From contig NMRA01000247.1 of the NCBI GenBank assembly GCA_002633005.1, positions 29,856 through 93,855 on the forward strand: a stretch of DNA of 64,000 nt, given 5' to 3'. This DNA is from Phoronis australis. Lineage: Eukaryota > Phoronida > Phoronidae. The notes beneath the pieces were generated by a model, which did no database searches, had not been told where the DNA came from, and saw only the letters and a list, made by a program, of their open reading frames with translations. The translations under genes and the position numbers were made by a program. Below are positions 1 through 10,569 of the stretch, in pieces; position 1 is the first letter of the stretch; the number at the start of each line of letters is the position of its first letter.

Positions 1-1675
1 TCATACAGCACATCACTTACTCGTCTAACTATCGTGTAGGGACCCACCCACCCAAGACCAAGTTTCTGGTTAGAAGTTGGAGGGTACCATCGGAAGACCC
101 AGTCCCCATCACGAAATTCGCGAAATTTCTCTCGGGCATTGTAGTACTTCTTCTGGCGCTGAAAACTTGAATTCAACGCCTCCCGAGCAAAGCTCCAGGC
201 ATCCTCCAGCGTCTGACACAGCCACTCGTTGTTAAGTGACCGTGTAAGACTGTGTTGTGGTAGTCCTCCCAATGGTCCTATAACATCCAAAGGTAGCGAC
301 ACCTCCCGTCTGAACAATAACTTGTATGGTGTGAAACCAGTGCTGTCATGCTGTGAAGAACGATATGCCATCATGACGTACGGTAGATGGTCGTCCCAGT
401 CCCTCCGATGCTTGTCTAGGAACATGGCCAACATCCCTTGGACCGTGCGATTGCGGACGACATGGGGTGGTTCTAGTTTTCTGCATTCCGAGCAATTGAC
501 AGAGAACAAGTTACTCTCAAACTCCCGACCCTGATCAGAATGGATGTACGTTGGTACACCAAATCTGGAGATAAACTCTGTCGCGAGTTTGTCTGCGACT
601 GTCTGAGCCGTGTGGTTTGGCAAGGCATAGGCTTCGGTCCACTTGGTAAAGTAGTCTCCTACCACCATGATGTATTCCATGTCATTGTACGACTTTGGAA
701 GAGGACCAAGTATGTCCAAAGCAATGCGCTGCTTGCCCCTGCTGAAGTGGTGCGCGACCTCTGCCTGACCTGGTTTGCGACGTGCGCACATCTCGCAAGG
801 CTTGCACCACCTGGAAACATCACCCTGCAGCCCTGGCCAGTAGAAACGAGGACGGACGGTCCTAATAGTCTTGTCGCGACCAAGATGTCCCGCTGTTCTT
901 GTGTCATTCGTCAGCTGGAGGACCTGACTCCGTAACTGACATGGAAGTACAATCACCATTCGATCACCGCCGCCACCGGCGTCGATCCAACGCCGATACA
1001 GAACACCATCCTGCAAGCGCAAAAGGTTCCACTCAGAAAACAAACGCCGGGTACCCCAGGAGTGCCCCAATATAGCTTTAAGCTCAGGCTTCTCCGACGA
1101 CTCAGACATGAATTTCACAGCTGGACCTATGACCTTATCGTTCCGTTGCAGAGCACGAAGCTCATCTTTATTCCAGGTAGGCAGCCAGGCGTCACTCTCA
1201 GGGTTTTCACGTTCCTTGGTAACACGTCTTCCCCGTCGCACTGCAGCGACGACTCTTTGACCAGCACATTGGTCACAATCAGATCACTGGCATCTGCGAT
1301 ATGGTTTCCGGGACAAACCATCAGCGTTACCGTGGTGATTACCCTTCCGGTGCTTAATCTCGTAGTCATATGTGTCGAGAACCGCTATTCACCTGGCAAC
1401 CATGTCGACGGGTTCCTTAAAATTCTTTAACCACTTCAGGGAATGATGGTCTGTTCTTATAAGGAAGTTGCGGCCCCACAAATAATGCCGGAACCGCTTA
1501 ACAAACGTAACAACAGCCAAAAGTTCACGATACGTGGTGCAGTAGCGCTGTTGTGACGCTGACAGAGTTTGGCTGGCATAGGCGATGACCCTCTCCTCGC
1601 CATCCTGTTCCTGAGATAGTACTCCTGAGATGCCAAAGGCCGATGCATCCGTGTCAAGGATAAACCTTCCCTGCC
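1..1675 (-). pseudogene. Ty3/gypsy-type retrotransposon pol remnant (RNase H to integrase), cut by window edge
   Basis: Read on the minus strand, this is the 3' half of a pol gene. RNase H comes first (about 1675-1390), with the DTDAS, TYRELLAVV and RTDHHSLKWL blocks that carry the acidic active-site residues. Next is the usual KHRKGNHHGNADGLSRK connector, around 1345. The integrase follows: a zinc-finger CxxC near 800 (CKPCEMC), a first core aspartate in ALDILGPLP, a second in HSDQGREFE, and a C-terminal region ending in GPYTIVRR at the window edge. The copy is dead. A stop replaces the expected tryptophan just after MVAR, at about 1398. There are frame changes near 500, and the segment with the third catalytic residue is partly deleted. 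This order (RNase H before integrase, both of Ty3 type) identifies the class. The RT, gag and LTRs are not visible here; the N gap begins just upstream of RNase H. Confidence 0.9.
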
Positions 1676-1817
1676 NNNNNNNNNNNNNNNNNNNNNNNNN
1701 NNNNNNNNNNNNNNNNNNNNNNNNNNNNNNNNNNNNNNNNNNNNNNNNNNNNNNNNNNNNNNNNNNNNNNNNNNNNNNNNNNNNNNNNNNNNNNNNNNNN
1801 NNNNNNNNNNNNNNNNN
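1676..1817. other. assembly gap (142 N)
   Basis: A run of N interrupts the Ty3-type element just upstream of its RNase H. Reading frames crossing it are meaningless. Confidence 0.99.
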
Positions 1818-2050
1818 CTCTGCGACTGGACTCCTCGTGTCTGACAGAGACAAGGCTTAAGTACTCAATTTCAACCAATCAGACACGATCTGAAGGGCAA
1901 GGCCCATAGCTCCTAGCTTCTGACCATATTTGGCCATGTCCAAAGGACTCAACATCATAGGAAAATTCCATACGTAATACACAGCTTGACCACTAGAGGG
2001 CGCATATATCTTACTTACATAATCATGTCCAGGGCACTCCTGTTACACAA
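1818..2050. other. no gene seen
   Basis: This is a short non-coding stretch between the gap and a fold-back element. It does not read as the RT domain expected upstream of RNase H, so the element is rearranged here or the gap joins unrelated sequence. Confidence 0.5.
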
Positions 2051-2691
2051 TGTTATATCTTTCCAAAAATACACAGAAATTCTCCCTACCCCGTCTTTTA
2101 ATATTTTATCGTGAAATTACTGTTCGCACTATTTCCAGGTACGCGGTAGTAATACTGCCACGTTGAATGGAAGGAGTCACCTGGCGGTCAAAAACTTAAC
2201 TTATCTATACCGACTTTTATAGATCGTCGCTTTTTATAAGGTCAAATTGACTGAGACTTGATCCCCGCCAGAGTAACTGCCAATAAAGGGTTCGAATTCG
2301 ATCCTATAGTAACCCTGGTACGCATCTGTTAGCACGAAACCACGAAAAAAGCAGAAGTTGTTTTTGAGATCCATATTGGTGAAATTGGTATCACTATAGA
2401 CAATTTCGTGGAAAAATGGTCAAATGGTGACAATATAAAAAAATTGGAACAGGTGAAATGCTGCTACTTGTTCCTCCATGTTATGTCAGGAAAACTTTAG
2501 GAGGAATCTCCCGCAGGCAAACACCATTCAGAATCGATGATGCTGTTTCATTCATGTCGCTATAATCTTTAGTTGAGCTAACATGGCGGTGTCAACCGGG
2601 AAATAGTGCGAACCGAAATTCGACGATAAAATACAGAGGAAATGCAGTAGGGGATAAATTCATATATTTTTGGAAAGATAACGTTGCGAGG
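2051..2691. mobile_element. fold-back (MITE-like) element, about 640 bp
   Basis: The two ends are inverted copies of each other. Both contain ATCTTTCCAAAAATA at the outside and GTTCGCACTATTTCC about 70 bp further in, forward at 2055-2137 and reverse-complemented at about 2600-2685. The arms are roughly 90 bp and diverged. No ORF lies between them. The class is not assigned because no clear target duplication is seen. Confidence 0.55.
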
Positions 2692-2750
2692 AATCGAACG
2701 ATACCAATATCATGTGTGTAGGTCAATGTTATCATATTGTAAAGAATTAC

Positions 2751-2980
2751 CTGCAGTGCATACCAAGACCTTCGGGTTAAGTTCTATAAAGTGATTGTTT
2801 TTGTCATTCTCCCACGACGTAGTATTTATATAGTCCGGATACCTATCGTCGTCAGGCTCCAAAGGTCGTCTGCCATCTTCTTTCGCGTGCAGCTCAGCCA
2901 CGCGGGACTTAGCGTTCCAATTTGGAGTGCTCGTCTGCACGTTAGGTACTAACTTATCGGAAGAAACACGCATGGAAGAA
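2751..2980 (-). CDS. orphan coding exon of an unrecognised gene
   Basis: On the minus strand a 230-bp open segment is bounded by a pyrimidine-containing acceptor (ttttagtctcag, exon begins at 2980) and a donor (CTGCAG followed by gtaatt, exon ends at 2751). It begins with one base of a split codon and leaves one base at the end, so it would be an internal exon. The about 76 residues are charged and polar, with stretches such as VAELHAKEDGRRPLEP and YPDYINTTSWENDKN, and they lack the low-complexity look of random ORFs. I do not recognise the family. No partner exon was identified; the rest of the gene would lie to the right (5') and to the left (3'), among retroelement remnants or outside the window. 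It could also be an exon-like segment of an old element. Confidence 0.4.
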
Positions 2981-2991
2981 CTGAGACTAAA

Positions 2992-4200
2992 ATTAATGCA
3001 TTTACCAACTGTTTTTTTTTTTGAGGCCACTTAAAAACTTTTAGATTTTACTAATGCACTTTTTTGTTCATTTACAGAAGATATTTTCGAAATTAAATTT
3101 TCTTCTGACAACAAAAAACAACTCAGGGATTGTTTATGCAATGTATCTATTTGTCCCAGGCACTAACCGACACCTGTTAGGCCAAAGGAAAAACGCAGCA
3201 TACAAAAGGAACACGCTGAGTGCTTAACAGTTTCGGCCCACCTTGGTCATCAAAATATTGTCCACTTGTTTTTTATTGCAAAACAAAGTACTAAACTCAA
3301 CATTTATGTTGAAATTTTTGGTTAAAGCATTTTGAATTTCTTTGAAGAAAACTAAAATACTTGAATTGATAGAGAATGGCCACCAATAAAGTAAAACATT
3401 GACTTTATTTCACTATATTGCATTGTTACATACAACACAGCTTGACATAATCAAAAATAAAAGAAGAGATTGAGCAATAAAATGCAAATACAACTTGGGT
3501 ATTTATTTACTTATTTATTTATGATTGCAGAAGTCTGTTAAAGGTGAGAAAAAATCAAACAATACTATATTGGGTAATTTATTAGAACAATTGTGTCGAG
3601 GTTCAATGATCAACTTGCACCGACAAAGTCTCAAAGGGTTACTGTTCTGTTTTGGCTGACAAGGTGTTATCAAAGAATGATGAAAAACTGAAAAGAAAAA
3701 GGACAGCAGAGATAAGTGGTGTTAAGAACAACAAGAGCAAAAAGTCAAATAAGAGGTCACAAATACAAAATAAGTAAGGTCTATCTGGAATAAAACAATT
3801 GCGGTTTATTTTCCAGAACTGAAATTCTAAATCAATTTTAATCGATTTTAGAATCGATACCATACTATTAAAACAGTTTTGGTTGAAGTAGAATTGCTGT
3901 AAACCACTTTCCACTATTTTCTTGGCCTTTTTCTATGTGGTTTTCTGTTCTTTTAAAAGGCGGCAGCATATGATGACCATAGGCGTCATTATAAAATGGC
4001 TGCTGAAAAGCAATGTACAGTTGAACAACTCTGCATATAAGTAAAAGGAAACGTTTGGATCAACGAATACTATGTATTTGTGACAGTTAAATCAAATCCT
4101 ATTCAGAGCATAACTTTGAAGTGGAATAATTGGGCGAGTATGACAACAAGCCAGTTTTATGCTTAGGCGAACGACCATTGGGTTCCCAAGTATACATAGT
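2992..4200. other. non-coding stretch, nothing recognised
   Basis: AT-rich sequence with homopolymers and a short TTTA run near 3500. No coding exon, RNA gene or clear repeat boundary is seen. The 91-residue open frame at 3639-3914 is compositionally biased and unsupported. Confidence 0.5.
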
Positions 4201-4230
4201 GTATTGAGCACCATCAGAAACTGAGGACGC

Positions 4231-4284
4231 TTTAGGCAATGACCATCACCTCTGTTGGCCAACAGAGGCGATGGTCATTGCCTA
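4231..4284. mobile_element. 54-bp fold-back insertion flanked by 7-bp direct repeats
   Basis: The interval 4232-4285 is a near-perfect palindrome: two 27-bp arms with one mismatch and no loop (left arm begins TTAGGCAATGACCATC). It is flanked by AGGACGC at 4224-4230 and again at 4285-4291, as expected of a target duplication. A related sequence at 62917-62939 reads straight through the junction (CTGAGGACGCCTGTG) without the palindrome and looks like an empty site. Transcribed, it would be a long stable hairpin. Confidence 0.65.
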
Positions 4285-5096
4285 AGGACGCCTGTGCCCA
4301 CGACATCTAAATTTGTTTATTTGATTGTCTCATGAGAACTCCGGAAATCCTACTTATAAAATTCATCCATCATGCTCGCAAGCATCAATTTATGATCCAG
4401 TTTGAAATGTGGCACCTGACAATGTTCTGTCTTGTACATGATCTACTTTGGGCCTATGGCCATGTGTATATGTTTCAATAAATCAATATTATAATATTTT
4501 GGGGAATTGGTCGAATTTCATCAATGTCTTTGGGAGTTATTTTAGATAGGCAAAAATCATCTTAGTGTACTGCTTCCTAAAATATGTAGGTGTAATTTAC
4601 TATTTGGGGATCGGAATGTAGTTTTTCCAACTTCAGGCTGCAACTAAGTTTACTGAAACATCTTATTCTTACAATATTAGCTTCTAATTGTCAAAAATCA
4701 CATATAATTTATCACACAGGTATATATATATACAAGTAAATCAGAAACCAACGAATTTGTTTATCAAAGCAGAATGTTATAAGCAATTTCCGATGGCATG
4801 CTCTCAGATTTTAGACAGGTAACCGCAGGAAGATGGGAAATCGGGCATTCGTATTGTAAGTAAGGTACTTTTGCTCATTTCAGATGTATCTATAATGGTA
4901 CACGAGGTAAACTTGAACTCCACCGACAAAAGAAAATGCTGATATCTTTGTTTATGAAATGCGAGGGTTCTTTGACTACCTCCGTTCGACATGTAAACGG
5001 TCATCACCAATAGTAGCCTCAAAAGCAATGTTATTCATATGTGGGAATTCCTTACAAAGAATTCATACGGTACTGTAGTAACCATCTTCAAAAAGA

Positions 5097-5139
5097 CACT
5101 AGCTGAAACCCGTGCTTTGCACGTGGTTATCAGCTAGTG
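5097..5139. repeat. 43-bp imperfect inverted repeat (hairpin)
   Basis: The outer arms CACTAGCTGA (5097-5106) and TCAGCTAGTG (5130-5139) are perfectly complementary. An inner pair (CGTGC with GCACG) leaves a three-base loop. Function is unknown; it may be the end of an old transposon. Confidence 0.6.
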
Positions 5140-5469
5140 TAAGGGAATTATCTTAAAAGCATGGTTTACGCTACACGTGGGAAGTTGCCCTGGTGATACA
5201 GGCTTGAGTTAGGAAACAAATTCACCTTTGCTGTTATCAATGCTTTTATTATTTGCTATTGTCATCCACTTTTTTGTTTAATTGCATTTCATTTTTTGTC
5301 GAACCTCCGATTTTATAGTTAATTTCATCGCACACAAATGTTATGGTGTATACCATGTAGTACACACTCGCAATGTGTCTTTATTACCATACCTCAAATT
5401 CGCATGTACAGATCTGTTTGTGAATGTATGTTTCACGTGTTTAGCTGTAGTGAACAAAGTCCTCAATCA

Positions 5470-6260
5470 AATTAGCTCACTGAGTGAAAATCTCACTGGG
5501 TGAGAATTTTGGACTTAGAAAATTGTGTGTGTGCCTTTTGTACAGCCACTGACTGAATAGATGAGAGATCAAAGATTTTTTGGTAACCAAAACATTGCTT
5601 ATTTTTGTGAGTTTATCTTGAAATTTGACAAGGATACAATTTAATGGCAAATAGTGAAATATAGTAGACATAAACTAACAACTATAATGCCTTTGGTGAA
5701 TCAGCAAAATACTGAAAACTCAGCTGTCAAAACGGAATGAAGACATCAGTCTAATACTTGTGCTTCATGCACTAGATGTATGAAATGTACTAATCTTAAG
5801 CTTATTTACACACAAAATCAGTCCAGGGTCCCCTCTGGTTGACTGTTCATTAATTTCACAATATTTGTGAGAAAAACATTCGACAATCTTCAAGCTATTT
5901 CTCCAACTGCTCATTCCGCGCCATTTTAGTTTGAATTCAGAAATCTGGTTCAACTGAAATTTCCACAGTTACAGCCAATCAGGGTGTTTGTTTATCTTAA
6001 ATTCTTACTGAATTCTCACTCCAATTTTGGCAAGTCCAAATTCTCACTCAATTCTTACTCAGAATTTTTCTAAGACCAAAATTCTCACTGGATTCTCACT
6101 GTTACATAACATTTTCTCACTCATTCTCACTGACTGCCCCTGTTGTTCAATTCCCACTGGGTTCTCACTGGCATTTCTAACTGTAATTGGTGATTTAGTG
6201 AGAATCTAACTGGAATCTACCTGGAATCCAGTGAGATTCTTACTTTCTTTTTCGTAAGGG
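5470..6260. repeat. TCTCACTGG-rich inverted and tandem repeat region
   Basis: Between about 5990 and 6250 the motif TTCTCACTGG or TTCTCACTC recurs many times at irregular 15-35 bp spacing. The left end, 5476-5522, holds the same motif in reverse orientation; GTGAGAATTTTGG, continuing into CTTAGAAAA, matches the reverse complement of 6063-6090. The whole looks like a fold-back element with degenerate tandem ends. No ORF is supported. Confidence 0.5.
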
Positions 6261-6389
6261 AAAGGTCACTGGGCAAAAGCATTACTCAGTAAGCAAACAT
6301 CCATTAACCAGATCGACTCTTAATCTGAACCTAAACCATTTCTCGGTGAGATTTCCAATCTTTATAACTTTTGGGAAGTCGAGCTCGCG

Positions 6390-8665
6390 GTGAACAGACA
6401 TCTACTTAAGTTCAAATTGGGCAGTGGTTCGAGAGCTACGGTGCTCAACAGTAAGTTACCGTTCTTAAATGACATTTCGCTAGACTGCATTGACGGTATA
6501 ACATTCAAAGGTCCGGGATCGACACCACTGACTATGGCAGGTCAAATTACTAATGCTGAATTGTCACTTTGCGACAAATCAGTGACCGAAACGGTTTACC
6601 TCACAGAGAACCAGAAGTACAACTTACTCAGCAAACGCTCGTGCAATCTTCTGGGCTTACTCACTCCATCAGCCGAGGTACATAACATGACCACAAAATT
6701 TCACCAGATTTGCGTTCGCAATATCTAATTACTCTTCCATGGTCTCAGAAATTTCGGCCGTCTGTACTATATCATATTAAAGGAAGATGCTGAATTAACC
6801 AATCTTTTTGTTCACTCTTCGCTGTGTCGCACAACCATTAATTGGCAAGATGAAAGTGGAACTTGGAACTCATGGTTGATCTTGGAGTCATCTCACCCAT
6901 AACAGAACCGACCGATTGGTGTGTGGGTCTCATACCGGTGTCGAACCCAACGGGTCTCTACGCATTTGTGTTGATTTATCGGTCCTCAATAAAGCCGTGA
7001 AACAAGAAATAGACCCTATGGCTTCTGTCCAAGACAGTCTCAACCAACTCAGTGTTGCGAAACCGGTCATCTTCTCAAAGCTTGATACCAATTCAGGGTT
7101 TTGGCACAGATCACTCGATGAAACCTCAAATCTTCTGACAACACTCATTTTGCCTGTTGGTCACTTTTGTTTCAATCGCTTACCTTTCGGCATAACATCT
7201 GCAAGCGAATTAAGTCTTCCAATGCAGGATATCACAAATCCTCGAAGGCTGTGACGGAGTCGTCTGTCATATATGGACGACATGTTGATCTACGGTTCAA
7301 ACTCAGATGAACATGATGATCGCAGAGTACACGCAGTATTCCGGAACCTTGAAACTGCTGGATTGACTCTGAATGACTAATTTGAGTTACAGAAACGATA
7401 AGTAAAATTGCTCGGTCACGTCATGGATGAACACGGCATCAGTGCAGATCCAGCAAAAATCAAGGCTATTCGTGAGCTCGTGGAACCAGAATTGGTTCAT
7501 GATGAGCAGTTTCAGTGGAATGGTTAACCAACTGGGAAAGTCTGTATCCAAGCTTGCAGTGATCAATGAACCCCTCAGACAGCTTCTGTGCAAAGACTCC
7601 GCTTGGTACCGGGGTCCAGACAAGCACAGTACATTTGATCAGATAAAAGCAATAACTTCTGGAAATTCTTGCACGCTACGATTTATCCTATTAGATTATA
7701 GTAGCATCGGACGAATCAAATAAGGGAGTTGGGGCTGTGCTCCTACAAATCCACCTCGATGGTCAACGACGACCAATCTGATACATATCGCGATCACTTT
7801 TAGGGAATCCAGATCTGTAGACATGGAGAAAGAGGCTCTTGCGGTGACATGAGCCTGTGAACAGCTCCACAGCTACGTCTTAGGCAGAGAATTCACGGTG
7901 GAGACTGACAACAAACCCCTCATCCCTCTGCTGGGGGATAAAGACATTTCTAGATTACCTGTTCGTATACGGCACTTTCATCTTCAGCTTATGCGTTATA
8001 ATCCAAGGATAACTCATGTTGCCGGTGTGGATCAGAACATTCCTGACACTCTCTCAAGAGCACCGACTGGTACTCCGGTCCAAAACAATTTTCTGCTCAA
8101 CGAGGAATCAAATGCTATGGCCAACTTCGCCTTAGATGCTCTACCGGCAACTAGTCAACGGCTAGGTCAGATAGTGGATGCTCAAAAGAATGATTCGTTA
8201 TGCAGCAAAATCCATGCATATTGTCTGGATTGATGGCCTGCCTACATGCCACACTCACCCATCCTGTTTCCGTATTGGGAAAATTGACAACATTTAACAA
8301 TTGTGAAAGGTCTACTTCTCTTTGACGATAGATTAGTTATACCACTGGCCCTCCGCACGGAAATCTTGGGCCTGATACACAAAAGCGACCTGGGCATTAC
8401 GAAATGTCGTGCTCGAGCTAGAGAATTAGTCTGGTGGCCAGGATTGTCAAAAGAGATCAAACGGACCGTCTCATCCTGTAAAATATGTGCAAAAATACGT
8501 CCGGAACCAAAAGCACCTCTCCTCTAATCATCTTTTCTGTGACGTCCATGGGAGAGAATGGGAATGGACATGTTTCATTTTGACGGCAAGGAACACTTGG
8601 TGGTAATCGATTATTATTCGAGATTGATCCAATACAGAATGCCAAACACATTATTGAAGTTATAA
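6390..8665 (+). pseudogene. Ty3/gypsy-type pol pseudogene (protease, RT, RNase H, integrase)
   Basis: A single decayed pol can be followed across several frames. 6390-6728 is the protease region, where the catalytic Asp of the D(S/T)G motif reads as Gly (KLGSGSRATVLN). 6916-7254 is the RT palm, with LRICVDLSVLN, IFSKLDTNSGFW and FNRLPFGITSA. The catalytic YMDD falls at 7270-7281 in a different frame. RNase H follows (VASDESNKGVGAVL near 7700; VETDNKPLIPLLG at about 7899-7940) and then the tether ending DTLSRAP. 8303-8527 holds the integrase zinc-binding domain (CRARARELVWWPG, then CKICAKI). The integrase core begins near 8546 with GMDMFHFDGKEH and VVIDYYSR and stops at about 8665, so the rest of the integrase is deleted. 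This is a different lineage from the element at 1-1675, and it is plainly inactive. Confidence 0.9.
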
Positions 8666-8770
8666 GTGCTTTATAAGTGTCATTTTATCATCATTCTAGT
8701 TAAGACTGTCGTTCACAAATGTTTTCATTAGGACTTTAATCCTTAGTATTTATTATATCACTGAGAATCT

Positions 8771-8914
8771 CCAAAGGGGGATGTAATGTAATCTAGAACG
8801 GAAGTCGTTCTCCTGTGTCAGAAACAATATAGTTTGGTACTTCCTGTTAAGAACACACGAGTTGTCTTTTTCTTTATTCACTGGTATTTTATCCTGATTA
8901 GCTACGTATAAACA
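8771..8914 (+). repeat. polypurine tract and probable 3' LTR of the Ty3-type element
   Basis: CCAAAGGGGGA at 8771-8781 looks like the polypurine tract that precedes a 3' LTR. It lies downstream of the truncated integrase in the same orientation. The LTR would begin at about 8782 with TGTAATGTAATC. Its end is uncertain; about 8914 (GTATAAACA) is a guess. No matching 5' LTR was found upstream of 6390, so the element is 5'-truncated. Confidence 0.45.
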
Positions 8915-10424
8915 TGACACTTAAGATGAAAGGCCAAACATCATTAAGCTTGGAAAAGAGTGACAGTTCATTTCACCGTTGTGTGGTCACGATGCAGGTA
9001 GTGACCTTCTTCAACATGAAAGCCGGTTGCACGATTTCACTAAAATAGGAAAATAAAGGTATTCATTTCCAACATTGGGCCCTCTCTCTCTGAGTTGCCC
9101 CGTAAGATTTTTTCAAAAAAAATGGGGTGGCCACTTGAATGTCATCAATGGCCTCCTTCAAGGGTGGGCCCCTATGAAAGTATCTATACTTTCAAAAATC
9201 AGGAAATGTGCAGCAATTGATGTTATCTGTTAGGTCATCAATTTTTCTCAAGTGATTCAAGAAAATATAAAGCAACAGTTGTCTCCGTCATCTCTTGCCA
9301 GACAGAGACCTCTGGAAAAATGTAGTTTTACATTTGCAAAATTGTTCTCTTGAATTTTCTCTCGTATCCATATTTCACAGTCTTTTTTCTCGATTGTCCC
9401 TGGCCCAAATCCTATGTTGGTTGCCATGGTTTAACCTTGACTCATTGTCATGCGACGGATTGCTAGTTAGTCGGTTTGTGACAGTGGCGTTATATTTTTT
9501 TGAGTTCCACACAGTTGAAAAATATATAAACATATCGAGTCGCTGTCGCAATATTTGTCGCATTTTACTCACCGAAACGCATTGCAGAGACTATTTATTG
9601 TTTCAACGTGTGATTCCATAACTCTCCTGAAAATTTTTGGGTTTCTGGCGGACCCTTTGCAGATTGTAGTTTGTGTCTCTCATGGGTCATTCAGTGTTCA
9701 ATGTGAAAAGATTCTTTTTTTAAATTAGTTTTGACTGGTACCTTGAATATATAATCTAGATCAAATGTTCAGTGGCTTACCTTGTTGATATTTTTGGGGG
9801 TATCTGGTGGGCTCAATACAGAGTGTATTTTGTCTGTCATAGGCCACTTAGAGGTCAGTGGCATGTATTTATAGTTATGTGGTACCTCAAATGTATGAGT
9901 TAGCTCATTTCTGGGTATCTTCATGGGTTTCGGGTGGAGTCAAAGTCACAGTGCTGTGCATAGAGGGACTCTGTTGGAGGCCACCTATGTCTTTAATTCC
10001 TTCCAACTCGAACTAATACTCTCATAATAAACTTTCAAGCTGTCCTTCATTCAGTTGCCCTGTGGCGAGCAGTCCAGGAATAGCCAGATGCTGATTTGGA
10101 CAACTGAATGAAAAAGTGTCTGCTTAGGGGAGTATTTGTTCAAGTTGAAAGGAATTAAATACATCTACAGCCTCATAAGGTGTCCCTCTGTATGCAAAAC
10201 TTACTTAAAGCAATGTGACTTTGATGGTTTAATAAGTGTGAAACATAATCTGCGGACAAGCTTTGAGTGTGTGAATTAGACCTACTGCAAGTTGAGACAG
10301 TGGCATTGTTTAGCTTCAGAAATAACTTCCATGATGAAATTGTGATTCTTAATAATGTTTTGTCTTCATCATACTAAGGAAGTATTTTGACAGGAAGTGG
10401 AGCTGAGCTTTATTTTTGGCAAGG
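8915..10424. other. upstream region of the dehydratase gene, nothing else recognised
   Basis: Non-coding, AT-rich sequence. It would hold the promoter and 5' UTR of the gene starting at 10425, but no TATA box or other core element can be pinned down. A cag at 10391-10393 could be an acceptor for an upstream non-coding exon. Confidence 0.4.
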
Positions 10425-10569
10425 ATGAATGAACGATGGAACCACCACCAACTCTTTGACAGTGTGCTTGAAGCTAGAGACCGAATAAAAGATCATGTGA
10501 AGAACACATCCTTGGAACATTCACAGGCACTCAGTGAATTAGGAAATGCAAATGTCTATCTAAAGCTAG
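10425..10569 (+). CDS. dehydratase exon 1 (start codon)
   Basis: Starts at ATG 10425 (MNERWNHHQLFDSVLEA) and ends at CTAG before the donor gtattg. It encodes 48 codons plus one base. VLEARDRIKDHV matches the first helix of the family. No other in-frame ATG gives a better start; the next residues align straight into exon 2. Confidence 0.85.

Noticed and set aside
229-935. Two plus-strand open frames (229-534, 540-935)
   Set aside because: They are antisense to the Ty3-type integrase, whose minus-strand motifs are unmistakable.
6250-6390. Possible 5' LTR of the second Ty3-type element
   Set aside because: No sequence matching the region after the polypurine tract (8782 onward) was found upstream of the protease.
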